Of a DNA stretch of 64,000 nucleotides, positions 27,520 through 36,177 are shown piece after piece. The position numbers were made by a program, and so were the translations under genes. Source of the DNA: Chitinophagaceae bacterium (GTDB lineage Bacteria > Bacteroidota > Bacteroidia > Chitinophagales > Chitinophagaceae); the NCBI GenBank assembly GCA_019638595.1, contig JAHBTJ010000003.1:1-64000 (forward strand), written 5' to 3'. Under the pieces are notes generated by a model. That model worked only from the letters and a program-made list of their open reading frames with translations, was not told where the DNA came from and searched no databases. Numbering within the stretch: position 1 is the stretch's first letter; the number at the start of each line of letters is the position of its first letter.

Positions 27520-28917
27520 ATGGATGAAAGAAACAGTCCGGGTAAAAAGAACAGGTACATATTCGGTGTCACGCTGGTAGCATCAGTGGGTGGCTTCTTA
27601 TTCGGGTTCGACCTGGTAATTATTGCCGGAGCGCTTCCTTTTCTTGAAACGGATTTCCATTTATCTCCGGCTATGAAGGGTGCTGCGGTGAGTAGCGCTA
27701 TCCTGGGCGCCATTGCGGGGCCTTTGTTTGGACTGTGGTTTGCCGACAGGTTGGGACGAAGAAAAACAATGATGATCGCAGCTTTTTTCTTCCTGGTTTC
27801 TACTATCGGAACCGCGGTTGCAGGCAGTATATGGGATTTCAATATATGGCGTTTTGTAGGTGGATTGGGTATTGGCCTGGCAATGATGTCTTCTCCCATC
27901 TATATTGCGGAGCTATCGCCGCCGCATAAGCGCGGAGTGCTTGTAAATGTAAACCAGCTCTCTAATGTAATCGGTATTAACCTTGCGGTTATTGTAAGTT
28001 ATTTTTTTTCGTTTGATGGCTGGGGCTGGCGGTGGATGTTCGCCTCCCAGGCGGTTCCTGTATTGTTTTTAATGGTGGGACTGATGTTAATTCCTGAAAG
28101 CCCGCGATGGCTGGCGTCGAAAGGCCGGATGGAAGAAGCGCTTGCCATTCTTAAAAAAGTAAATGTTGCGAAAATGGCTGGGCAGGAGCTGAGTAATATT
28201 CAAAAAGCATTAGGTTCGGCTAACGGCGGCTTCAAAGAATTGATGCGGCCGGGTATACGCAACGCTTTGATAGTTGGAATTATTTTGATGATCTTTTCGC
28301 AGATCAATGGTGTAAATATGATGTTGCTCTATGCACCCAGTATACTGGCAGAAGCGGGTGTATCTGTAGGATCAAATGCTATTTTAAGTTCCATACCGGT
28401 GTATGTTTTTATTTTTATCTGCACCGTAGCCGCATTCGGTCTGATAAAACGGTTTAGCAGGCGAAGCCTGTTGATCGCCAGTGTTTGCGGAATGGCAGTG
28501 GCTCACCTGCTAATGGCGTTTATCCTGCACCGTCACTGGCCGCCCATTGCTACATTAATACCCATGCTGCTGGGTACGGGTTCCTTTACATTAGGACTGG
28601 CTCCTTTAAGCTGGGTCATCATATCCGAAATATTTCCTAACCGCATCCGTGGGAAAGCGTTGGCAATAGTTTGCTTTTTTCTCTACCTGTCGTCTTTTAT
28701 CACCGCCCAGTTTTTCCCGGTGCTTACCCACTGGTTCACCGAACAATATAATGACCCGGCAGGAGTGTATATTCTCTTTGCTTTGATATGTACCGCTTGT
28801 GTTATTTTTTCATGGAAGATGATACCGGAAACAAAAGGATTAAGCCTCGAAGATATTGCTTCATTATGGGCAGATAAACCTGTAAATAAGGAAAGCCACA
28901 GCAGCGCTTTTGTATAA
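27520..28917 (+). CDS. Sugar porter family MFS transporter
   Basis: A 465-residue, 12-helix inner-membrane symporter of the XylE/GLUT group. Signatures: GFLFGFDLVIIAGAL in helix 1, DRLGRRKTM in loop 2-3, PESPRWLASKGR after helix 6, and PETKGLSLEDIASLW after helix 12, which is the sugar porter PETKG motif. It would bring the product of the downstream SusC/SusD system, or a monosaccharide or polyol, into the cytoplasm. It heads the plus-strand catabolic run, divergent from araC, and is followed after 80 bp by the isomerase-like gene. Confidence 0.93.
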   Translation: MDERNSPGKKNRYIFGVTLVASVGGFLFGFDLVIIAGALPFLETDFHLSPAMKGAAVSSAILGAIAGPLFGLWFADRLGRRKTMMIAAFFFLVSTIGTAVAGSIWDFNIWRFVGGLGIGLAMMSSPIYIAELSPPHKRGVLVNVNQLSNVIGINLAVIVSYFFSFDGWGWRWMFASQAVPVLFLMVGLMLIPESPRWLASKGRMEEALAILKKVNVAKMAGQELSNIQKALGSANGGFKELMRPGIRNALIVGIILMIFSQINGVNMMLLYAPSILAEAGVSVGSNAILSSIPVYVFIFICTVAAFGLIKRFSRRSLLIASVCGMAVAHLLMAFILHRHWPPIATLIPMLLGTGSFTLGLAPLSWVIISEIFPNRIRGKALAIVCFFLYLSSFITAQFFPVLTHWFTEQYNDPAGVYILFALICTACVIFSWKMIPETKGLSLEDIASLWADKPVNKESHSSAFV

Positions 28918-28997
28918 ACTTAATAATGACCGGCAGCAGCGATTTTTTAAGATTACCGGCAGGCAAGTATTTCTTTAATGTTTTAAAAAGGATTTGA

Positions 28998-30341
28998 ATG
29001 AAAATAGGTTTTGTTGGATTTGGAGAGGTTAATTCCCCGGTTGAATTGATTAAAGCTAAATGCGAGGTGGCAAGAGCAGAGATCGCATCGCTTGGTTTCC
29101 CACTTGTTACAACGGCGGTTGTAACAGACGATGCGGAAGGGAAAGACGTAGCGCGGGCAATAACGGATATGAAGGAGGATGAGTTTGATGTGCTGATCGT
29201 ATGTCTTGCGGGCTGGATACCTTCTCATGCCGTGATCGCTATCACCCATGGGTATGCGCACAAACCGATCATTTTGTGGGGACTTGCAGGAGATATGGAA
29301 AACGGACGTATTGTTACTGCAGCCGCCCAGGCAGGTACTACAGCTTTAAGAAAAGTTTTTGCAGACCTGGGATACAAATTCAGGTACGTGTATAACATTA
29401 TTGGTCAACCGTCGCCCCTTCATAAAATAGAGTGTTTTATTAAAGCTGCATTTGCTCAACAATCAATTGCAGGTAGCCGGGTGGGTATGATGGGATTCCG
29501 GGATATGAAATTATATAACACCTTGTATGAAGGTCTGTCGCTTAAAAAAGATTACGGCATTGATGTGGAGTTCTTCGAAATGCTGGAGTTGTTGCAGGAG
29601 GCTGAGCAGGTTGATGAAGCCGGCATTGAACCGCTGCTGCATAAGATCAGGTCTGAGTGGCATTTTGTGCAGCCTGTAGATGAAGGCTTCCTCAGGAAGG
29701 GCATTCGTTACTACATGGCTTTGCAAAAAATTGCCAGGGCCAACGGCTATAACGCCCTTTCTCTCAAAGATGTGGATGGAATGAAGAAGCTGCTGCATTT
29801 TCCGCCGGCATTCCTGTTCATGCTTTTGTCTGATGAAGCGGATCTGTGCACCATTCCCGAGAATGATGTAATGGGTGCGGTTACGCAATTGATCGTAAAG
29901 CAGCTTACCGGCCAGTGTGGCGCTTATTTTGAATTTTACGAATTTTTTGAAGAGGGGGTATTGATGGGGGTGCCGGATTATGTGCCTGCCGAAGTAGTAA
30001 AAGGCAAAGTGAAGGTAACCCGCGCTGCTTTTGGAGGTATAAGCGGTGGTTTGCTGAATATCTCCGAGGTAAAAACTGGAAAGATGACGCTGGCACGGCT
30101 TTCGAATACGGGCAGCCGTTATACCATGCATATTATAACCGGTACCGCGAAGCCTGTGAGGTGGGAGGAAGCCGGGTGGGAGCAGCCGGCCCCGCAATTG
30201 CCGAGCTTTGAGCTGGCGCTTGATCAGCCTGTTGACGATTTTTCCGAAAAGGTTTCGGGCCAGCATTATATTGTTGCCTATGGCGACCAGACCGCCTTGC
30301 TGAAGGATTTCTGCTACCTGAAAAATATAAACGTGATTTAA
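28998..30341 (+). CDS. L-fucose/L-arabinose isomerase-fold protein
   Basis: A 447-residue cytoplasmic protein resembling the fucose-isomerase-like superfamily: an N-terminal Rossmann-like half (MKIGFVGFGEVNSPVELIK, LIVCLAGWIPSHAVI, GDMENGRIVTAAAQAG), and a C-terminal half with EFYEFFEEGVLMG and GGISGGLLNISEV. Such proteins interconvert aldoses and ketoses with a divalent metal. I cannot assign the metal ligands or the substrate with certainty, and the low similarity to true FucI leaves room for a different reaction. It ends 9 bp before the PfkB kinase gene, which supports a joint isomerise-then-phosphorylate role. Confidence 0.75.
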   Translation: MKIGFVGFGEVNSPVELIKAKCEVARAEIASLGFPLVTTAVVTDDAEGKDVARAITDMKEDEFDVLIVCLAGWIPSHAVIAITHGYAHKPIILWGLAGDMENGRIVTAAAQAGTTALRKVFADLGYKFRYVYNIIGQPSPLHKIECFIKAAFAQQSIAGSRVGMMGFRDMKLYNTLYEGLSLKKDYGIDVEFFEMLELLQEAEQVDEAGIEPLLHKIRSEWHFVQPVDEGFLRKGIRYYMALQKIARANGYNALSLKDVDGMKKLLHFPPAFLFMLLSDEADLCTIPENDVMGAVTQLIVKQLTGQCGAYFEFYEFFEEGVLMGVPDYVPAEVVKGKVKVTRAAFGGISGGLLNISEVKTGKMTLARLSNTGSRYTMHIITGTAKPVRWEEAGWEQPAPQLPSFELALDQPVDDFSEKVSGQHYIVAYGDQTALLKDFCYLKNINVI

Positions 30342-30350
30342 AGTATCCTC

Positions 30351-31517
30351 ATGAAAAGATACGATGCGGTAATAGCCGGATATATTTGTATAGACCTGAT
30401 CCCTTCGTTTAAAAAAGACGTTATGGTAAATGAGGTATACGATGTGCTCCGCCCGGGCAGGCTGGTTGAGATTGACGGTATGGAATCCACCCTTGGTGGT
30501 GTAGTAGCCAACACCGGCATGGCTATGAAAAAATTTTCAAAACGGGTTTTTCTGAATGGGTTGCTGGGTACTGATTTTATCGGCAAAATAGCGAGGGAGT
30601 CTTTAGAGAAATACGAATTGTCGGAAGGGATACGGACGGTTAAGGATAAAGGAACCGCATTCGGTTTGGTGATAGCGCCGCCGGCCGTAGACCGTATTTT
30701 TCTTGAATCGCCGGGATGCAGCGAACTGTTCGACCTTCACCATATAGATTATGATGCGGTAGCGGGCAGCCGGGTGTTCCATTTCGGCTACCCGCCACTG
30801 TTAAAGAAATTTTACCGGCAAAAAGGAAAACAACTGGTGGCGCTTTTTAAAAAAGTGAGTGACATGGGAGTGGTTACTTCGCTCGACTTTAGTTTGCCGG
30901 ATGCAGAAAGTGAATCGGGAAAAGTGAATTGGACAGATATCTTAAAAGTTACCCTGCCATATACCGACATTTTTGTACCCAGCCTGGAAGAGGCTTTAAA
31001 AATGGTTTTTCCTTATGAGTATGCTATGCTGGAAGCCGCAGGAGGTGATATTGTAGATAATGCTCCGGCAGATCTTATAAAGGAATTGGGTGAAACATTG
31101 GTTGCCTGGGGCGCTAACATTGTTTTGATCAAAGCGGCTCACAAAGGTCTGTTTTTATGGACAGGAGACGTAGCTGCTGTTAACAATAAGCAAACCGTAT
31201 GCCTCTCCGGGGCAGAATGGAACAACAGGCAATTATGGTGCGAAGCCTATCCTGCAATCCGGGAAAAAATAATCAATGCGTCGGGCGCCGGTGATACTTC
31301 CGCCGCTGCATTTCTCACTGCCATTTTAAACGGGGAGCCGCCTGGTATTGCGATGAAATATGCCGCTATTGCCGGCAAAAACAATTTGTATTGCAACAAT
31401 ATATTCGAGGATATGCCGGGCTGGACAATGATGACGAAAGAGTTACAGGAAGCTTTGGTTGAAGTAAGAGATATAAAAGAACTGCCTGTGAATGCAGCAA
31501 ACAACGGCAAGCTATAA
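30351..31517 (+). CDS. PfkB-family carbohydrate kinase
   Basis: A 388-residue sugar or polyol kinase. The N-terminus RYDAVIAGYICIDLIPSF and the GGVVANTGMAMKKF segment are ribokinase-like, and the C-terminal NASGAGDTSAAAFLTAIL holds the GAGD motif with the catalytic aspartate. It is longer than ribokinase (about 310), owing to insertions near residues 220-300 (WNNRQLWCEAYP). It starts 9 bp after the isomerase-like gene. In context it would phosphorylate the isomerised sugar before cleavage by the aldolase encoded at 35085-35918. The substrate is unknown; its active-site residues should be compared with IolC, YihV and fructokinases. Confidence 0.88.
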   Translation: MKRYDAVIAGYICIDLIPSFKKDVMVNEVYDVLRPGRLVEIDGMESTLGGVVANTGMAMKKFSKRVFLNGLLGTDFIGKIARESLEKYELSEGIRTVKDKGTAFGLVIAPPAVDRIFLESPGCSELFDLHHIDYDAVAGSRVFHFGYPPLLKKFYRQKGKQLVALFKKVSDMGVVTSLDFSLPDAESESGKVNWTDILKVTLPYTDIFVPSLEEALKMVFPYEYAMLEAAGGDIVDNAPADLIKELGETLVAWGANIVLIKAAHKGLFLWTGDVAAVNNKQTVCLSGAEWNNRQLWCEAYPAIREKIINASGAGDTSAAAFLTAILNGEPPGIAMKYAAIAGKNNLYCNNIFEDMPGWTMMTKELQEALVEVRDIKELPVNAANNGKL

Positions 31518-31522
31518 TTTTT

Positions 31523-31565
31523 TTACAGACGGGTGCCTACCGGACAGGCAGGCACTCATCTGTAA
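31523..31565. terminator. Long imperfect hairpin after the kinase gene
   Basis: ttacaga (31523-31529) pairs with tctgtaa (31559-31565), and after a few mismatches gtgcc pairs with ggcac, forming a long stem-loop 5 bp after the kinase stop. A T-run precedes the left arm, so it could end minus-strand transcripts better than plus-strand ones. It may equally be part of a dispersed repeat rich in caggcaggc words. Confidence 0.45.
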
Positions 31566-31580
31566 AGGCTGCTACCGGTC

Positions 31581-31848
31581 GGTGAAGACACTATAGCCGT
31601 CAACTTAAGCCCAAAGGGCCCGTCCGTACCGGCACGGGCGGACTTGAACCGTGCCTGCGGCAGGCAGGTTTGAATAGCCGTGAGAGAAACTCACGGTAAA
31701 AATGTCGAAATTTTTGTTGAACCCTGCAAGGGTTCAATATCAAAACTGTTTCATTTATCCACCGGTTGCACCGATGGCTATTCAAATTAGACCCCATTCG
31801 GGGCGTTTTATTGCTCATGTTTCTTAAGTTGACGTATGGTGAAGACAC
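31581..31848. mobile_element. MITE-like element with 11-bp direct flanks
   Basis: A 246-bp stretch (31592-31837) begins with tatagccgtcaacttaag and ends with cttaagttgacgtat, which are inverted copies apart from two bases. Immediately outside both ends lies the same 11-mer, ggtgaagacac (31581-31591 and 31838-31848), as expected of a target-site duplication. The inside is packed with hairpins: gcctg/caggc (31653-31665), ccgtgag/ctcacgg (31678-31696), ttgaaccct/agggttcaa (31717-31737) and cccc/gggg (31792-31803). There is no transposase gene, so it would be non-autonomous. It fills most of the 425-bp gap between the kinase and aminotransferase genes; the remainder to 31942 shows no gene. Confidence 0.65.
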
Positions 31849-31942
31849 CGGCCGGAAAGGTGTAAGAAACGAAAATTGAAATGCGCTCATTTGAAAAGTC
31901 CAGGTATTAATATTAAATAAACCTAAAAATATTCAGTATAAC

Positions 31943-33331
31943 ATGAAGCATTCCGCAACCATTGATGCAGGTTGGTGGCGCAGCAGCGCCGAAGGCATTC
32001 CACGTTTGATAACAGAATTGCCCGGTCCGCGTTCAAAGCAGATGCATGACAATACGGCGCGGTATATGAAAGGATTAAGCTCGCAGGTAAAATTATTCCC
32101 GGTTTGTTTTGAAGAAGGCAGCGGGATAACGCTCACAGATGTAGACGGCAATAAGTACCTCGATTTCTCTTCCGGCATTTATGTTACCTCGCTGGGACAT
32201 TGCCATCCGAAAATATCGGAAGCGATCGCTTACTGGGCAAAAAAGCTGATGAATGCACATGACTTTACAACACCTGTAAAAGAGAAGCTGCTGGAGAAAA
32301 TGGCTGAGATATTGCCCGGTAAGCTGAATGCAGTGCAATTGTATTCCGATGGCGCCACGGCTGTGGAAGCAGCCATACGGGCAGCAAGAGCCATTACCAA
32401 TAAGCATGAATTTATTTCCGCTTACCGCGATTTTCATGGCAAAAGCATGGGAGCGGTAAGCTGCGCACAGATGTACAGGAGCGAAACCTTTAGCTATGGT
32501 CCCACCAGGGCGCCGGGTTTTTATATGGTACCCCGGCCGGATCCCTATCGCCCGTTATGGAAAAAAGCGGATGGCACTATTGATACCGACGCGTATATCA
32601 GCTTTTATGAAAATTTTTTAAAGGAAGGTACAGTAGGCAATGTGGCAGCGTTTGTGCTGGAGCCGGCGCAGGGCTGGGCGGGAAGCATCTTTCCACCCGG
32701 CGATTTCTTTCCGAAGCTCAAAAGCTTATGCGAAAAACATAATATACTGCTGTATGATGATGAAGTATTGGCTGGCATGGGAAGAACAGGAGAATGGCTC
32801 ACACTCAGCCACTGGAACGTAATACCGGATATTGTAACATTCGGAAAGTCGTTTGGCAATGGGTTCCCGGTAACCGCAATGGTAGTGAGTGAGGAAAATG
32901 GCGAAGCGCTGGAAAAAATTTCTGCTTCTTCCAGCTATGGCGGCAACCCGATGGCTTGCGCGGCGGCACTGGCTTCTATTGAAGTGATCGAAGAAGAAAA
33001 TATACTGGAGAATGTGAGAAGCGTGGGCAGTTATTTCATGAAACGGATGCAGCAAATGAAAGCGGAACATCCCATTATAGGCGATGTGAAAGGAAAAGGT
33101 TTTTTGCTGGGAATAGAGCTGGTGAAAGATAAGACAACTAAAGAGCCTTTTGCAGAAGCCGGCGTAGCAGTATACCAGAAAGCTTTTAGAAAAGGGCTGG
33201 CATGGATACCTGCAGGTCATATTCTCCGGATGTCGCCTCCATTGATCATGGATGAAAAATATGCAGCAATGGGTATGGATATCATAGAAGATGCGATCAC
33301 TGAAACAGAGAAGCAGTTTGGGTACAGGTAA
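31943..33331 (+). CDS. Class III PLP-dependent aminotransferase
   Basis: A 462-residue cytoplasmic aminotransferase of the omega-amino/ornithine/GABA type. Visible features: YLDFSSGIYVTSLGHCHP near residue 75, the substrate-binding GATAVEAAIRAARA segment, LYDDEVLAGMGRTGEW with the cofactor-binding aspartate, and FGKSFGNGFPVTAMV with the Schiff-base lysine at 302. It transfers an amino group from an amine or amino acid to a keto acid; the specific substrate is unknown. Neighbours are a sugar isomerase/kinase pair upstream and a ceramidase-like protein 31 bp downstream, so an amino sugar, aminopolyol or amino alcohol is a reasonable guess. Confidence 0.9.
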   Translation: MKHSATIDAGWWRSSAEGIPRLITELPGPRSKQMHDNTARYMKGLSSQVKLFPVCFEEGSGITLTDVDGNKYLDFSSGIYVTSLGHCHPKISEAIAYWAKKLMNAHDFTTPVKEKLLEKMAEILPGKLNAVQLYSDGATAVEAAIRAARAITNKHEFISAYRDFHGKSMGAVSCAQMYRSETFSYGPTRAPGFYMVPRPDPYRPLWKKADGTIDTDAYISFYENFLKEGTVGNVAAFVLEPAQGWAGSIFPPGDFFPKLKSLCEKHNILLYDDEVLAGMGRTGEWLTLSHWNVIPDIVTFGKSFGNGFPVTAMVVSEENGEALEKISASSSYGGNPMACAAALASIEVIEEENILENVRSVGSYFMKRMQQMKAEHPIIGDVKGKGFLLGIELVKDKTTKEPFAEAGVAVYQKAFRKGLAWIPAGHILRMSPPLIMDEKYAAMGMDIIEDAITETEKQFGYR

Positions 33332-33362
33332 CAGTAATGATGGATGCTGAAAATTTATAATT

Positions 33363-34823
33363 ATGGCAAATAGCTCCCAACATCAGTTAAAAGACGGTGG
33401 CTTACGCATTGGCTGGGCTGCTGAAGATGTAACGCCGGAAGGCCCGGTGTCGCTGTACGGTCAATACTATGAGCGGATCTCCGGATATGTGCAGAGCCCT
33501 TTAACTGTAACGGCATGTGCCATGGAAAAGATCATGGATGGCGGGCGTTCAGAGCAGGCGGTATTGGTTTCGATGGATGTGATCTATACTTTAAAGGAAA
33601 TGCAGGATGCCGTTCGTGCACACCTGCAGGGAACAATGCCGGACCTGGACCTGAACAAAATTTTTTTGAATGCCACTCATACGCATTCTGCGCCTTACCC
33701 GGATGTTGAAAGTAATTTTGGAGAGCTGTTGTTAAATGGTATTTGCAAGGCTGTGATCAATGCATGGAAATATCGTAGACCGGCCGCTGTTAGTACTGGC
33801 TTTGATTATGCTGTCATAGGGCATAACCGCAGGGTGATGTATGCCGGCGGAACTGCGGAGATGTATGGCGATACGGAGCGGGAAGATTTTTTGGCTATAG
33901 AGGGGCCCACGGATCCCGGGATTGATCTGCTGTTTACATGGGACCTTGATAAGAAACTAACAGGTATATGGATAAATGTTGCCTGCCCTGCACAGGTTAC
34001 CGAATCTAAGTATTATGTATCCTCCGACTTCTGGAGCGAGGTACGGAAAAGAATAGCAGAACGATTTGGAGAAGCTGTTTTTGTTCTTCCGCAATGCAGC
34101 GCAGCCGGCGACATTGCACCGAGAGATCTTACCACCCGTTACAGGGCCGGTGAGCCGGATATGTGGGATGTTCCGGGTATTGTAGAAATTGGTAAGAGAA
34201 TAGATCGTGTAATACAGAATGTGTACCCGTTTGCATTGGAAAAAATCACTTCTGATGTTGTTTTCTATCACCAGTCCAGGCAAATTCAAATACCCACGCG
34301 TGTTATTGCTGACGAAGAATACAAAAAAGCTTTAGCTGTTGTCAATGCGATCAAAGCTACCGAACCTGCAGATCCGTTTTCCCCGCTTACCGCCTGGAAC
34401 CGGTTTTTGAAGGAGATCAAAGACAACGAAAAAATAAAGACGCACGGTCCCTGGGATAGCAAAACCTCCGATTATGGTTGGCTGCGTCCTATGGAAATTG
34501 TAGTGCAGCAATATGAAGACAGGCAAAGAGCAAGTCAATACCAATATGAACTGCATGTATTACGCATTGGAGATATCGCCCTTGCCACCAATCCTTTTGA
34601 ACTGTTTGTAGACTTTGGTTTTGCTATTACGGCAAGAAGCAAAGCCAGACAAACATTTATTGTACAGTTTGCCGGAGATTCCGGCGGATACCTGCCTACT
34701 CAAAGGGCGCTTGACGGCGGCGGCTACAGTGCTATGGCGAACAATATCGGTCCTGATGGAGGTAAGGCATTGGTAGAAGAAACAGTTGCGATGATCAATG
34801 CGATGTGGGACGATTGCCACTAA
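33363..34823 (+). CDS. Neutral/alkaline ceramidase-like protein lacking the usual serine
   Basis: A 486-residue protein matching the N-terminal catalytic domain of neutral ceramidases (LRIGWAAEDVTPEGPV, then NATHTHSAPYP with His106 and His108 as likely zinc ligands). Neutral ceramidases hydrolyse N-acyl bonds using a serine in a GDxSPN motif. Here the equivalent sequence is AAGDIAPRD, with Ala252 where the serine is expected. It also lacks a signal peptide and the C-terminal Ig-like domain, so it appears cytoplasmic and shorter than the roughly 650-residue enzymes. It may act on a different bond by a serine-independent zinc mechanism. It follows the aminotransferase by 31 bp. Confidence 0.78.
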   Translation: MANSSQHQLKDGGLRIGWAAEDVTPEGPVSLYGQYYERISGYVQSPLTVTACAMEKIMDGGRSEQAVLVSMDVIYTLKEMQDAVRAHLQGTMPDLDLNKIFLNATHTHSAPYPDVESNFGELLLNGICKAVINAWKYRRPAAVSTGFDYAVIGHNRRVMYAGGTAEMYGDTEREDFLAIEGPTDPGIDLLFTWDLDKKLTGIWINVACPAQVTESKYYVSSDFWSEVRKRIAERFGEAVFVLPQCSAAGDIAPRDLTTRYRAGEPDMWDVPGIVEIGKRIDRVIQNVYPFALEKITSDVVFYHQSRQIQIPTRVIADEEYKKALAVVNAIKATEPADPFSPLTAWNRFLKEIKDNEKIKTHGPWDSKTSDYGWLRPMEIVVQQYEDRQRASQYQYELHVLRIGDIALATNPFELFVDFGFAITARSKARQTFIVQFAGDSGGYLPTQRALDGGGYSAMANNIGPDGGKALVEETVAMINAMWDDCH

Positions 34824-34892
34824 TGCACGAATAAAATATTAAGGTTTTATGGCTGAAGCTACAGTAGCACAAAAGTTTAATCAAGGCACCTA

Positions 34893-34957
34893 CCCGAAAT
34901 CGGGCCGTAATCGATTTCGGGCGGCTTTTTGGTTACTTTTTTCCGCAAAAAAGTAAC
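34893..34957. repeat. Paired hairpins, probable dispersed intergenic repeat
   Basis: Two perfect stem-loops lie in tandem in the 261-bp gap after the ceramidase-like gene: cccgaaatcg (34893-34902) with cgatttcggg (34912-34921), and gttactttttt (34932-34942) with aaaaaagtaac (34947-34957) around ccgc. The second is of a type I associate with common Bacteroidota intergenic palindromes. The first could work as a terminator. The rest of the gap (34958-35084) shows no gene. Confidence 0.6.
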
Positions 34958-35084
34958 AAAGAAGAAAATAACGGTTTTGTAGCTAGTGACTGTTCTCTGT
35001 TGTCAGTCCGCTTGCGAACCGTCGGAGTAAGTGGCTTGAGATATAATTGTTATTAAGGAAGTTCAAGATAATACTCACAATACA

Positions 35085-35918
35085 ATGAAAACCTACAGAC
35101 TGAACAGGCTTTTCCATCCGGTATCAAAAAAATGTTTTGATGTAGCCATTGACCATGGTTTCTTTAATGAATATGCTTTCCTGGAAGGCATAGAAAATAT
35201 ACAGGCGGCTGTTGAGGCAATTGTTAAGGCTGCGCCTGATGCCATACAGTTAACGGTGGGGCAGGCAAAATATTTGCAGCAAATACCCGGTAAACAAAAA
35301 CCGGCGTTGGTATTGAGAACGGATGTGGCCAATGTATATGGCAGATCGTTGCCGGCTGCTTCGTTCAGCAAAATAATAGCGCAGGCTGCATTGCAGGCGG
35401 TAAGGCTTGACGCTGCCTGTATGTGCATCAACCTGTTTTCCATCCCGGGAGCGCCGGAGGTTACGGCTCAGTGTATAGATAACATTATAAAATTGAAGCT
35501 GGAAGCAGATCATTACCAGATGCCGCTGATGATAGAGCCGCTGGTGTTTCAGCCCAATGCGGAAAAAGGTGGTTATATGGTGGATGGCAATATAAAAAAG
35601 ATCATTCCCCTGGTAAGGCAGGCAGTGGAGCTGGGCGCGGATATTATTAAAGCAGACCCCTGTGCCAATGTACAGGAATATAACAAAGTTGTGGAAGTGA
35701 CAGGCAACGTTCCGGTACTGGTGAGAGGCGGAGGAAAAACAAATGATGAAGAGATCATACAAAGAACTATCGAACTGATGCGGCAGGGCGTTGCAGGTAT
35801 TGTGTATGGGAGGAATATTATACAGCATAAAAGTCCGGTGAAAATCACCCGGGCATTGATGAATGTGGTGCATGCCGGATTGTCTGCACAAGAAGCGATT
35901 CGATTTTTGAATGACTAA
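35085..35918 (+). CDS. Class I (DhnA/LsrF-type) aldolase
   Basis: A 277-residue TIM-barrel aldolase of the DhnA/DeoC/LsrF group. The N-terminus FDVAIDHGFFNEYAFLEGI carries the conserved DHG motif; LGADIIKADP places a lysine (189) where the Schiff base forms; and VPVLVRGGGKTNDEE plus GVAGIVYGRNIIQH form the phosphate-binding end of the barrel. Relatives cleave fructose-1,6-bisphosphate, tagatose, sulfofructose or autoinducer-2 phosphates. Here it would split the phosphorylated product of the upstream kinase. It stands between the enzyme genes and the SusC/SusD genes on the same strand. Confidence 0.88.
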   Translation: MKTYRLNRLFHPVSKKCFDVAIDHGFFNEYAFLEGIENIQAAVEAIVKAAPDAIQLTVGQAKYLQQIPGKQKPALVLRTDVANVYGRSLPAASFSKIIAQAALQAVRLDAACMCINLFSIPGAPEVTAQCIDNIIKLKLEADHYQMPLMIEPLVFQPNAEKGGYMVDGNIKKIIPLVRQAVELGADIIKADPCANVQEYNKVVEVTGNVPVLVRGGGKTNDEEIIQRTIELMRQGVAGIVYGRNIIQHKSPVKITRALMNVVHAGLSAQEAIRFLND

Positions 35919-36177
35919 ACCCCGGAATAATAAATAAAAGTGATCGCATATATGCTCTTCTACTTCGTTGATTTTTTGTTAGGATAATATTTGTGCAGTG
36001 ATTTGTCCAGGTATACTATGGAAGAAAAATGTATCATGCAAATGAAGTGTCATAATTTGAAAATGCAGATGTTTCTTTAGAGATTTCCTGATAGTAATTT
36101 TAAGGTATCAATAAATATCAAGAATGTTTCGATAAGCCCTCCGATAATAAATCTTTTTAGACTAAAACTAAAATGCA
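35919..36177. other. Intergenic region ahead of susC
   Basis: This 259-bp AT-rich gap between the aldolase and susC genes has no supportable gene. A sequence AATATTTG at 35986-35993 resembles a TAnnTTTG -7 box, but the -33 spacing is poor, so I do not call a promoter. A separate transcript for the uptake genes is plausible given the gap length. Confidence 0.4.

Noticed and set aside
27351-27899. A 182-residue minus-strand frame opposite the start of the MFS porter gene
   Set aside because: It overlaps the well-supported porter frame, has proline/lysine-rich sequence with no domain, and would occupy the araC-porter promoter gap.
31600-31890. A 96-residue minus-strand frame in the kinase-aminotransferase gap
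   Set aside because: It is translated through the hairpins and ends of the MITE-like element; there is no domain or start signal.
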